This document shows, in pieces, positions 45,603 through 57,800 of a stretch of 64,000 nucleotides of DNA. The DNA comes from Himantopus leucocephalus. Its lineage: Eukaryota; Chordata; Aves; Charadriiformes; Recurvirostridae. The DNA is taken from the NCBI GenBank assembly GCA_003993805.1, contig RSEF01000031.1:53869586-53933585 (forward strand). Reading direction: 5' to 3'. The notes beneath the pieces were generated by a model, which worked only from the letters and a program-made list of their open reading frames with translations, did not search any database and was not told where the DNA came from. Position 1 is the stretch's first letter. Every line of letters begins with the position of its first letter. A program made the position numbers and the translations under genes.

Positions 45603-48600
45603 TTTTTTTCTTTCCTGTTGGAGCTTTATATAGTAGATGGCATAGTAATATATCACAAGCTCGGGAGCAAAAAGCTTCTCTCTTATTCAAGGAACTCTAA
45701 ACTTTTTTTAACAATTTCTGCTTGAAATGTTGGTTGGTATCCGCACGAGTTTTCTTTCACATTTCTGCCTTGCTGCTTCTTGTAACTTCCCCTTATGTCA
45801 CACCCTGTCAGTGCGATGACAGGTCTCAGTGCTCGAAGCGTCAACCAACACCTGATACACCCAGATCTGGGAAAATCCCTCAAACAGCAGCTGCAATTCT
45901 TGACCTAAACCAAGACTCTCAGAACTAAACCGCAGGGAGCAGCGTACTGGAGGCACTCTTCCTTCAAGTCATTCGCACATCAATCCGCTGTTTACAAGAG
46001 GAGGGAGAAGGGAATTTCTCAACTATATTTTTTTCTTTGCCTCCTGTTGATCTGTCCTCAAAGCATTTTCTGCTGGTAGATTTCAGCTTTCATAATTCAC
46101 TGGCATTTACATTTGTCAAAATTAAAATCAGTGTCCCAGTGACGATACAGGGCACAGATATTTGTGGCAGAACAGCAGCCAGGAACATAAGGAATCCAGT
46201 GAAATATAATATTTAAAACTGCGCAGTGGCTTGCACACATAAATACATAGAAATGCATTTCTAAAATCACAACATTCGGTAATTGCTCCCAGAATTATTT
46301 GTGTATGGACTTTCAAATCACAGCAAATAGGGATGGCATTTCTTAAAAGTAAACAAGTGAACAAAACAAACGTCCCTTTACTGAACCCGGTCCAAAATGT
46401 TACAATTACCATGGTACAGCCATTTCAATTTTTTTCCTAATCATGTAATTTTTGGTTTCACTTTTCACAGAATCTGGCTTTTCACAGTAGCTGTGAAAAA
46501 AAAAAAAGCTTATTTGAACAATTGAGTCCCTGTGGGATAGATGAATATATGGGACAGACTATTTTTTTTTTTTGTCTTTTAGTATAGCTTACAAGTGATC
46601 ATTTATTTGACAGTCTGCACGGAGTCGCACACGCAGGATCCTTGTAACGGCTCTAAGTGACTAGTCAGAGACATTGACATGACCATAATTTAGGAGAAAG
46701 GCAGGGAGAGAAATGAAAGTGTAGGATAATGGGCAAAGTAGCAGTGCATTTGTTTATCATTTTTACTGAACATCATTCTTCCTATACATCACCTTATTAC
46801 TTCCTGTTCCACTTCCAGTAACCCCACAATCCGTTACCTCCATTTTCCCTGCCCTTTTTAAATTACCGTCCTTCCCTTAAGGACTGAAGTGTTTGCTGAA
46901 TGCAGATGCTTCCTGCAGCCTTGAGGGGGGTAAAAGAGCTGTAGTTTACTAAAGATTAAATTTATATTAGGGCTTGTATTCAAGGGGAAAGACTTTAAAA
47001 AAAAATAAAATATTGCTACACGCTATTTGAAAATGTCTGTAATTTAGTGTGCTGGAAAGAATGTTAAAGTTTCAATGTCAAGCATATAAAAGGCAAATAA
47101 TGCCAAAAAAGAGGATTTTTGGTTTCACTTTGAGCATTACCATCATGGTACAAGCTTTAGTTATGCAACTGCCTACTGTCACTTAAGCTAGTGTAATACT
47201 GGAAAGAAGTAGCAGGTCATCATCACTCATGGGACCAAGACGCTGGGCAGATGTAGATGGAACTGGTGGGCTTTAAAGGGTGCATCAAAGCAGAGGGCAC
47301 TCTGGGCTTATTCCAAATTCGGGAGGCAACTGTTCTGTCCTCGCTATGGGCCTCTTCTTCCTTTTTTCCTAAACCTACCCAGTTTTACTGCCAATTCTCG
47401 ACCGAGCTAAATCCAAACCCTTACTCGCGTATGTATGAATGGAAGCTGTTTTATTGAAGGCGGATTCTGGGATGTGGGGATAAAGGGTTCATGTGAAGGA
47501 CATACTCCTCTTTGCCAAATTTCACATTGTTAGTCCAAAGTATGAGGCACAGAAGTTTCAGTAAATCATTATCCTGTCTCCTTTGCTGTTCTATATTATA
47601 CATTTTCCATTGTAATTCCTTTCATTTATGTGACGGAATTGTTTCTGTTGTTGTTCCAACTTAACGGCTGCCATTCCTTCTCCTACCTTTTATTAGCCTT
47701 TGGTTCCTTTCCTATGTGATCCAACAGACCCCCTATTTTTATAGACATTGTGTTAACTCAGGAGTTCAAATGAACGCCATATGTAGTGTGGAGTTTCCCC
47801 GCAAAACCACCATGCTATTATGATTTTTTGTGTAGGGCATAAATGCCTCCTCACTTCATCTCCTTCTCTCCTCCCCCCGCCACCCCCTGCCTTTATGTAA
47901 AGGATGCAGAAATAAAATTAAAACTCTCTCAATAAAATCTTTACCTGTCAAATAGCAGAATTTTAAGCCAGTGTAGCCTGCCAATGCTCTTGATTCCACT
48001 CCAGGAGCTGCAAATAAGAGAGGATATCTTCAGTAATGATCTTTTATTATGAGGCTCCTGTCATTCCTCTGAATATATTTTGCAAAAGAAAAGCAAAGAA
48101 AGAGCTAACAACAAAACAGACTCCCATCATGTTTCTTCATTCCTTTCTTGTTACTTATGCAAGCAAGGATGTCACTGTAAGGGAAAAGCTCCAGGAGGTC
48201 TCAAAAAAGCCATTATTCCTACAATGTTTACAAGCCTCCCTCGAGTATAAAATCCAGACCATTGCACAGGTGGGAGCAAAGGTCTGAGGGCTACTGAAAC
48301 TCTACATTTCAGCAAGGCATCACATTGAAAAGAAGCACCTGTGTTTCATAGTTTTGTGCTGACGTGCTCATTCCGTGGTCCGGGGGTCAGGTACCTTTTG
48401 CACCCCACTTTAGCTTGTTTCTAAGCAGCGAGAATCCTGACCTTCACAACGCATTTGCATCATCACTGGTAGAGGGGCAGACAATTCAAATGAAGGTTTA
48501 AATTCTGAAAATGAAAATGAGTACCTGCCAGTTTGCAGTGCATCATGCTTCCTTGCTGATAATTAATTGATCTGTTCCTGAACCCGAATATTCTCAACGA

Positions 48601-49360
48601 AACACAAGGCTAAAATTGTGCATGGAACAGCCTAAAGACTCCAGCAAGGCAATGACAAGGGAAGACTGGAGAGAATGTGAATTAATGGAAAAGAACAAGA
48701 GGTCAAATCCCACAAATGCAAATTACTGCATTCTTTATATTTGGACAGACCTAATTTCATGAATCCCCAATTTGCTCTGAATCCTTTATTGAATGTAAGG
48801 TAGGAAATAAGAAGCACAAGACTGCATGCTCTTGTCAGACAGTTACATATTTGTATTGTTTCTAGTCCTGTGGGACCCAGGTTTATGACTCAGCCTTGCA
48901 TCCTAATGCAACATTAATAAATTTTAAGCATAATGTTAGTCTTAAGCCCTAATTTTCCACTGCTTAGTCACAGTTTCCATCTCTGTTGTATATTATAGCC
49001 AGCAGCTGATTAACAGCACAGGCACTTATTGCAGGGCAACAGTTCAGAAAAACAAAGTCTAATCCAATTCAGACTGAGACACCTTAAGAATTTTGGTTTC
49101 AAGCACAACTCCATGGGTGCCTACAACCACGTTTTTGGGGCTTCCTTAGTGGTTTCCTTGTTCAGCAGGAAGTCAGCTCAACAAAGAAGCATCTCCTCCT
49201 TTTGGGATCAGGAGACTGAGCATCCAAATACTAGGCACTCTCATGAGCTCTGTTGTCTAGTCCTGACCTGAGCTGTCTAATTATCCTGCACTGATTCGTG
49301 TATGGTACTAATCTTTTACACAGTAGCCTGGTCACTTAGAAAGCTTCCCAGAAGTGAAAG
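45603..49360. other. Non-coding DNA with possible conserved blocks
   Basis: Open frames reach 94 codons without recognisable content. The direct-repeat hairpin at 46461-46499 is listed separately. Repeat-free AT-rich blocks at about 46910-47120 and 48430-48830 look like candidate conserved non-coding elements. The latter holds perfect octamer motifs in both orientations (ATTTGCAT at 48453-48460, ATGCAAAT at 48716-48723). Confidence 0.5.
46461..46499. repeat. Direct repeat plus 9-bp-arm hairpin
   Basis: CTTTTCACAG occurs at 46461-46470 and again at 46478-46487. The second copy forms a perfect hairpin: TTTTCACAG (46479-46487), spacer TAG, CTGTGAAAA (46491-46499). The A run after it extends the possible pairing. 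Function unknown. Confidence 0.75.
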
Positions 49361-49408
49361 TAGGAGTGGTCAGGTCTGTCTCATACTGTGAGACTAGTGT
49401 CTGAGAGT

Positions 49409-50191
49409 ATGGATTATATTTTTGACTCCATGTGTCTGTTCCCTCAGGTGAGATCTCCGGCTAAGCTGGTTTTAGAGGAAAGGGTTCAAGTGTCTACCTC
49501 TGATCAGCTTACAGAAAATTCATGTCTCCCTGTCTCTTGGTTGTCTGACCCATGTGAAGAAGAAAAGCTGTGTCCTGTTGACATCAGTGACCATCATCCC
49601 TGTCCCATGTGTCTTCAAAGGAGCCAAGACAGGGTTTCATCACAAACAAACAAACAGAGAGTCAAAAAGCCACGTAGTGAAGACAAGAAGAAAGCAGAGG
49701 TTATAACAGGAGTCTGGCAGGGTGAGAAAGACAGTGTGAATCCCCAATACCGGCAGATGGTCCTTCTCAACAGTGAGATTGGACTGAGACAGTTGATTGG
49801 ACTGAGCCTACAATTTGGTACATGTGGTGGTGGAAAACTGTTTGCCCCCTGTTTTTATTGTGAAGACCTGATTATTCTTGTATGCCTGACATCCTTGTGT
49901 CACGTATGTACCTTAGTGAGGTCAAGTAAGGTCCATCCTTACCCAGTATACACATACAAAAAGCCAGGCAAAACATACCCCCGCAGCTCGAGTCTGACTG
50001 CTCCTAGGGTGGCTCAGAAAGCCCTGAAGTTCCCAGGAGGTCTGATCGCAAGGGAGTTGTGTGCCTGCGGCTCCCATCAACCAGGAGGGACCACCATCAG
50101 TCTAGTCCTGTGGGGGGAGTCATCAACTTTCCCTCCCGTTGAAAGCTGGCTGCCGGCTTTTGAAGGGTTTGTACATACTACATTAAGGTAG
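49409..50191 (+). CDS. Unrecognised 260-codon open frame, cysteine-rich
   Basis: This is the longest open frame in the window. The run is open from 49364. The first ATG is at 49409 in a strong Kozak setting (A at -3, G at +4), and TAG ends it at 50189-50191. The product would have about 14 cysteines, including three CxxC pairs: CPMC near residues 66-69, then CFYC and CHVC around residues 149-165. It also has a basic KQRVKKPRSEDKKK stretch near residues 83-96 and a hydrophobic DLIILVCLTSLCHVC segment. IGL recurs six residues apart because the DNA GATTGGACTGAG is repeated at 49777 and 49795. I recognise no family. Against a gene: no CpG promoter, no clear poly-A signal, a splice-donor-like CAGGTGAGA at 49447-49455 inside the frame, and no other gene nearby. 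Confidence 0.2.
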   Translation: MDYIFDSMCLFPQVRSPAKLVLEERVQVSTSDQLTENSCLPVSWLSDPCEEEKLCPVDISDHHPCPMCLQRSQDRVSSQTNKQRVKKPRSEDKKKAEVITGVWQGEKDSVNPQYRQMVLLNSEIGLRQLIGLSLQFGTCGGGKLFAPCFYCEDLIILVCLTSLCHVCTLVRSSKVHPYPVYTYKKPGKTYPRSSSLTAPRVAQKALKFPGGLIARELCACGSHQPGGTTISLVLWGESSTFPPVESWLPAFEGFVHTTLR

Positions 50192-53100
50192 TAACGGATA
50201 GGGACATGAATTCTCCACCTCTCTTTGCCCAGAAGCAACTCCTGCTGCCTGCCTGGACCCAAGCTGTCTTTTGCTTCCTGTTCTAGTAACTCCAAGAATT
50301 ATGTTCCTGGTTGCACGAGGTCCCGAGAGCTATTGCAGAAAGAGTGGAAAATATTCTTTTACACGCTTTCCTTATGTCCCCATAGGAAGATGTCTAAGTG
50401 AGTGGTTTCACACCTTGAGCACCACCTTCACTGAGACCTAACCTTCAACTGCAGACAGCAGTGCTCATGAAACACCTTCTTCTGGGCCTTTTGGGGGCTG
50501 TGGCTTAGACCCTCACTGGCTGATGTACTGAATTCCTGTCCAAGCCTCCTAATTCTGTTTATTCATGGAGCTGGCTGACAGATTTTAATCATTAGAGATT
50601 AAAGTATCACAAAGCACAGAAACCTGCCATGTCACCCATCCCAAACACCCTTGTTCAGTACGTGAATGTCTTGTATTAGCAGTGATAAATAGTTTGCTTT
50701 CCAAATGAGAACTAAAGTTCTCTTGGTTGGTTAGATGGCTAAAAATTGCATTAAAGGCCTGAATTTCAGAGATCCTGGTATTCCCACTAAATCCAAGGGA
50801 TGGGATGCTCATCATTTCTAAAAAGACTGGAGCGTTAAGGCTAAATAGGAACCCCACTGTGAAAATCAGCCCCAGAAGTGGAAGGGAGGGTTGATATTAA
50901 TTAGATTTAAAAAAAAAAAAAAGACGAAAACAACCATTTTCTGTACTACACCCTTTTGTTTATCTTGGTCTTTGTGCGGTATGGTTGACAGGAATTAAAA
51001 AAAGCTCTGATTTCTTGTTAGCGTTACATGCTAAATGCTTTGCTTTATCCTTGGAGTTTGTAGCAATTTATTGTTTTTCTTCTTAGAAATGCATATGTGA
51101 AATATCCCATAAGGTTAGACCTCATTACTCTGCAACAGGGGGTATATTGTGCTGTGTTTTCTATGTACAGCAAAGTAGACACCCAGTGCTTTACATAGCA
51201 TGATTCCATTATAAGCCTGTAAACCACTGTAATCCCAACACCCACCTTCCTAAAATGCATGCATGACAATCTAAAATGCTTTTATTGTTTCTACGGTCAC
51301 TTTCTGGTGGCGGACTATGTCAAGGAGACACCTTCAGAGAAGGAGTTTTGAGTATCACTTAGCATCTTCAGAGGCATCTTGAAGAATTGGTCTTGTTCCA
51401 GGGACTGTGTTGAAGCATATTTTGTTGAAATGGTCTGGAGTTAGCCAGGGGCAAGGGAATAAGGTCTATACATGAGGATAAGACAAGGAAGACTAATTGC
51501 ACTCCCGGGAAATCCGGGCTTGGATGATTATATTGTCAGAATCATTGATCTTAGTTTTGCTATCCTTCTCCTGAGAGGGAAAGAGGAGATTCTTGTACGC
51601 TGTAAGCTAGAGAAGGAATGATACTAAATATCATTTTCTTTATATAAATAACTATGATGGGAATTGGGTGCAAAAGAATGTTTGCTGCCGAGCGAAAAGG
51701 AAAATGTGTTATAAAGGGAAAAGGTATATGTTTTGTTCAGTGCCTGCAGGATTTAATCATAACCCAAAGGTGCCAATTGTATTTATTTTATGGGACTAAC
51801 ATCTGTGTTCTGCAATGTAATTGGGATTTCAGGTTCAATGTGAAAAAGCTCTGTTTATTTTTCCCCTATTGTAGATTATTCCCCTGTTTGTGCTAATTGC
51901 CCCTCTGTGCATGTGGTCCATATTGTCTAACTCTTGCGCTAGATAACTTCATTTGTGCTGTGCTAGTCTCAAACACACCTGCAAAAACCTGTAACAGCTT
52001 TTAAAGCTGAGGATGTTTCCCTAGTTCCCTGTAGCACAACAGTCACGACTACCTGAGGTACCATCCTGAAAGATAGGGTAATTACAGTTGAATATACAAA
52101 GGGAAGGAATGCAGTGGCAGATAAAATATAACCATTTAAGTATGTGGAACAATCATCTGGACCAAATAGCAGTGGTTCATGTCATCAGCCTCCTGGAATT
52201 GCACAGTTATTTCTACCAGCTCCTTTCTTATTATTTAGACATATACAGTGTTGTGAGTTTAATCTAGTTTAACGAATAAAATGGTTATTTTGTTTGGAAA
52301 GGAACCTTCCCGCCCTGGATTTTGCAATTCTTAAAATACCTTACACTGGACATGAGCTGAAAAGCTAAATGTGGGTTGGATAAAGTGGTATGTTTTGGTC
52401 TGGGAGAAGATTGCCTAACAGCTGCATGCAAGGCTAGTTCTAACTGGGAATGCAAAATGTCCAGGACGCAATTTTTTTTTGTTTGATTGGTTTTTGGTGG
52501 TTTTTTTGAGATATTGTTTGTGTGATGGATTTAGTTATGATTGTTAACAGCTCTCTAGGAAAAATCCAAAAGCACGCAGAACTGGGTCTACACTTGATGC
52601 AACCTAAAATTCCTTATCACAGGATTGCTATTCACTTTTTTACTCTAAAAGCAGAAAATGCCAATTTCTCTGACCTGATGATGCTGCTTTGCATCATTCT
52701 GACAGCTTGAAGCAGGCTTAACCAGGCAACTGAGGATTTCATTTTTAAGGGTATAATGACTCCTATGATAACCTGCTCTGGCCGCTGTCTCAGGGTCAGA
52801 GCGTGACATGTTGACTTTCTGCTAATTCCCTGCCTGCTAGAACAGCATCCTGGGGTCAAAGGCATGGTAAAATGAGAGGAACTGGGGCTGTCGTAATTCC
52901 CACCAAGTATTTCTAATGTAGGGAGAGAGGGTTTTTAATAGTCCCTTTCGTTTCTTCTTATGGTATCTGGCAGTTCCTAGGTTTTCCTCTTTTATTCCTC
53001 TGTTCTGGAGAGCAAAGAGATAAATTTTGAAATATACTTGAGAGAAAAAGACTTCAGGGTCTGATAGTTTATGACAGTGCACTGCCAGGCTGCTGTATGG

Positions 53101-54845
53101 TCATTTACACCTGTGCAAGTGCCTGAAGTCTTGTATGCAAGTATGAAAAGAGAATTCTGATGAGGAAGAGCATTTTATAAGCACTTATGATTAAGGCTAT
53201 AAATGATTCCATAATGTGCAAAGCCATGCAGACTGAGGCCTGATATCTCCTTCACATGAATAAGTGATTCTTGCTTTTTATTCTGCTCAGCACACACATT
53301 TGAGATATTTTCAGTGAGGAGCAAACACATTCCACTGAAGAAAACCATCTATTTGCATCCTTGTAATCTTTGCACAGCTGTATATCATGATTTCTGATCT
53401 ATAGAGTTCTTCTGAAATGGATGAATCTGGGACACCTGAAAGTCAGCTGAAGATGTGTCGGCAATGGCTCTGCACGGGCTGCTTCGGTTCATTTCCTGTA
53501 ACACAGGACTCTGATATGGTTTGTTGATTTGTCATTGTCAAGCAGCGTGTGAGAAGGCTAATAAATACCGCCAGGCTGCTTTTCTAATCTCCAGTGTCAT
53601 CGACGTTGCCCCTTCCTTCCATCTCGTGTTATTAATCAGTTTGCAGGTATGTTTTCATGAAAACAGGTTATTCCATGGCACTGAGAATAGTTTCTCAGCT
53701 TTCTGATTTTATGCAAGTACACATATCCCACAAAGTAGCTGTTTCCTCTTAGCTACTGATTTATTTAAATTAATGTAGGTGAAGGTACAGCAGTCCATTT
53801 CATCTGCTTCTCTTTTCTTCTTTTTTTTTTTTTTCACTGCACAAGAAACCACAATCAACAGGAGTTCAGGGGTTTTTGGGTGGTTTTTTTTTGTTTGCTA
53901 CTCTAACACGTCACCATTGAGGTCAGATCATATTTATGAACCTTGAAATATCTATTTGCTAATCGCCTGTGACAAGCAAGCTCAGTAAAAATGAAGGGAG
54001 TTGGCTTAGGATGGAAAACTACATAGAGTTGTCTGGCAGTTAAGAATACAAACGTGAAACTAAGGCAGGTAGCAAATGAATCATCTCACAAGACCACTGT
54101 TCTGACGTTTGTAGTAGACACCAATTTATGTTAAATGAAGTTAAAATGGTATGCAAATAGCCTTTGAATGATATTTTTCTTGTGAAATGTCAAAGTTAAA
54201 TAGATGGCAAACAGAGTAAAAATGTCACAATACTACTAAAACTCAAAAGAAGTTCAGTACAAATTGAGTACTGGACAAAATTTTGTGTCTATTTTATTCT
54301 TAACAGCTCGTCCATCTTCAGCAAGTACTCTTTTAAATAACGGAAAGAAAGAGGGCTATTGCGAAGTGCTTTGGGTTGCTTTCTTTTCCATTGAGCTGAA
54401 AATTTACATCTCTCTAAAGGGCATAGCCATTCGTGTTATTTCCCATTTATACTTTTTAAAGAAAGAAGAGGGTCATTCTGAAAGCCTTTGTTTTCTATGT
54501 GTCACTAAAAATATGGATATCCTTTTGCCTCCCAGCCTGTTAATTCTGTGACAGATAGCGGTGTTATTTTTAAAGGTAGCCCACCCAGCTCTGCCCCCTT
54601 GCGAGAACACCCCGTGTGTGGGTTGGTCAGATGATAACCATGTGGAGCTTTGTGTGGGCCCTTAGTCAAATGGGCTCGAGTATCGTTACTCAAATGAGTA
54701 TTCATAGCCACTACTTGCTTTATTTTTTTCTAGAGCAGCAACAAAATGGCAGAGACGACAGCTGCCACATCATATACATACACACACTCCTACACAAACT
54801 ATGCTTTGTACATCAGAAGCAGCATAAATACCATGGCATGTGGCA
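50192..54845. other. Non-coding DNA, nothing recognised as a gene
   Basis: Open frames reach 95 codons. A-runs lie at 50909-50922 and a T run at 53821-53834. A pyrimidine acceptor and a TTTGCAG-GTATGT donor bound 53595-53646, a possible 52-nt exon with weak support. Perfect octamers lie at 53351-53358 (inverted) and 54151-54158. Confidence 0.5.
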
Positions 54846-54859
54846 GTTACCATGGCAAC
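54846..54859. promoter_or_regulatory. RFX X-box, perfect palindromic form
   Basis: GTTACCATGGCAAC fits the regulatory-factor-X consensus GTTRCC-AT-GGYAAC: two half-sites, GTTACC and the reverse-complement half GGCAAC, at the ideal two-base spacing. RFX factors (RFX1-4) use this site at ciliary gene promoters and neural enhancers. A further CCATGG lies 17 bases upstream (54831). No gene start is seen close by, so an enhancer role is more likely than a promoter one if it is used. Confidence 0.6.
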
Positions 54860-57800
54860 GTGTTTTTTTAATGAATAGCAGATGGAATAGGCATGTAGAA
54901 CTTACATAAGTTGTTAGTAATTTGTAAGTTACTGCAGACCAGCTACTGCAGTAAACTTTTTGTTTTCACTGTTTCTATTTTTTCCACATACAGTGTTCAG
55001 TCACTCCTTTTCTTCCCACTGAGTTTACCCTGATCTGGAATATAGGCTATGGTGGTGCATAATAAATAGCTATGGCTAATTTTTTTGTGGGTGAGGTTCC
55101 ATATTACAGACGACACAGGAAATAATATGGAATAGCACTTTTTTGAAATTTATTTTTACAAAATTATTTTGATGTAGCCTTTAATGGTAAAACTATAAGA
55201 CATAGCAAAAAAGGCAGCAGCTTTCCTTTCTAGATGCAAACTCTTTCTGAGTAGATAGCGAGCATTAAAAATGGGGTGGACAAGTGAAACTATCTGCATG
55301 AAAATTCATGTTTTGATTCACATTCTGTTGATGGTTTGTTAGGAGACAGAATTTAATAATTTACTGATCAGTAGGGAAAGATATTGAGAAACGCTCCTCA
55401 CTGTAAAATTTCAGCCAGTGCAATGCTGAAAAAAGGATTCTTCCTCAAAATCTGAGGTGTGAGCTCCATAGGAGATGTGAATCGCTGACTTGATCTTTAC
55501 AGGCAAGGTCAGGCAACAGTAAAGGCAGAATGGGAGTTGAAATGGAGGTCCCTTGGCTGTGTGAGTAGCTCACTCACCTTCAGCATAGCCCAGTCAAACC
55601 AAATTGATTATGATTTAGGTTCCTAAATCCTATTTAAGTGCATGAGAGAAGTTAGGTGCCTACATGTTCCTAAACATTTTTCTGATCTGGACTGTGCATC
55701 TTGCACAAGAGGCAGCGTCATTAATTCAAGAGAGATTGATATTAGAAAAGGAATAACGGGAGCACGGTCTGCCCCAAAAAGGAGAAGGGATGTCCCAATA
55801 TGTATGTTGTTCAAAGATAACATCAAATATTCAGAGTATCAGTTTCTGAGAAGCCTCTAGGGAGGGCGCTAACAGTCATGTATGGTTAAGATTTTCAGGC
55901 AGCTTTAAAAGTGTGTACTCTTGACTCTGGCCAACTGCCCTTGGCATTTGGTGGGTTTTGGGTTTGAAAGTTCCCTCAGGGTCACCTAATTCTTTGTTAC
56001 AACAGTGATCTTGTTCCCCAAGGCTTAACTTTTCAAACTCCCTTTTTGTTCTTTCTCCCTTTGTTTGGAAATTCGGTGCTGGTCTCCCTGCTGAGGAATA
56101 TTCCCTGGCCAGTGTGGGGTTCAAGAGTGGTGAAAGCTACCTCTTTTTTTCATACAGCTGACTGTCTCATGACAGCTACTCTTGGCAGTACTAGACCTTC
56201 ATTTTGTGGTCAATGTCACCTATATTCCTTATTATAAATCTGCTCTTGATCTTCCTCCTGCAACCACTTCTCTGACTGCTCCAGCATCTCAAAACCTTGC
56301 TTGTACTAAATACTGACTGGCATTGCTGCTTCTCCTGGACTGACCCACTATTCTTCCCACTCGTAGTAATGATGGTCATAGAAAGGCTCAGTGCATAGCA
56401 TAGTCATCAAACAATAGATTTGCAAGAAGAAACCCGCAGTGTCTCTGTTGTCTTCTGGCTGCAACACGCTGGAGCAGTATTTCCAATGAGCCCCATAGTG
56501 CTCAGGAATCCTCCTCATCACTTTTTCATGTTTTTATACTCCTTGCAGAGGATTAGGACCAGAAAGAGCAAGGTTATCACAAAAGAGAAAGTAAATAAAT
56601 CAGGCTTTTCTCTTTTTACTGTTATTGAGAACTCCAAAGTCTTTCTTTTATTCTCCAGGGGTGTATTTTCAAAGCAGTAAAATTAAGCACACCATTCCCA
56701 TGCATTAACCATAACTTAAGATACACAGGTAGATCTATGCTAATTGTTCCTTCTAATGTTCCAGGGGAGTTATAGCTAGGTAAAATGAACACTTGATTTA
56801 GGCCTCAGAATTCAAAGTCTTAGAAGTTATTTTCACCCACATATAAGATAAGAGCAATTACTGCAGTCTTCTTATCTCTTTTACCAAATTAACCCTTCAT
56901 TCTGTGGGAAACTAAGTGAGAATTAAATGTTCCATCTTCATGATGGTTGCATGTATTTTTAAATTTACATTTTATTAACAGAGTAATTGTGGACTTAAAT
57001 TTTGTTTAAATGGTATGCTTCATATAACTGCTAAGTAGCTGTTATACAATTGTAGAGAAAGCTTTGCAAGACATTGAGACACTAATGGCTTTTCAACCTC
57101 AACAAGACACCTAATATAAAAAGACGTGAGAGCCTTGTAATTAAAACAATCTTCTCAGTGAACTGTTGATATAGAAAACAATCTGCTCTCCTTTACATTT
57201 TCCATATTAATTGACTGAAAAATTATGAATAGTACGTTTTGTGAAGGTGCACTTTGGTAATTTTTATGTTATTGAGAGCACTTTAACTCACAGTGCTACC
57301 ATGAAATTGTATTGAATATTGCAATTTATCAGTATTAGTGTGAACGGTAAGTATATTGTTAGACATCTCCACCAATAATCCAAGCGTCCTTCCAGAACTC
57401 CTTCGTTAGCCCAAAAGCTCTCACCAGAAAAGTGTGCTTTGGGAATCTGATGCCCCAAAGATCTTGAAGGCAGCAGCTGGATGCAGGATGAGCAGCCCTG
57501 TGAGCCCATACGTCCTGGTTTCCTATGGGTTTCTATCTAACAGGCAGATATCCCAGTGTCTAACACGCTGTAAGCTCTTCCCTGAGCTTGAGCACTTAGA
57601 GCATCCACCTTCACTGTGCGTTTTCCAGCATCTCTGAAGGAGCGAGCTCGGACTGCATTGCCTGGAGCGAGGGCAGTGAGTAGGGAGAAGAGAGTCCTCT
57701 CCCCCATTCCCGTATTCCCATGAAACTTGTTTAACTTGGAACTATATATCTAATCTGGGGTTTGACTGCATCTGCCTTGTTTCCTTGGGAGACCACATCA

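Noticed and set aside
55415..55440. miR-130-like seed CAGTGCAATG
   Set aside because: No complementary star arm (TTTCACATTGTGCT-type) upstream or downstream, so no precursor hairpin.
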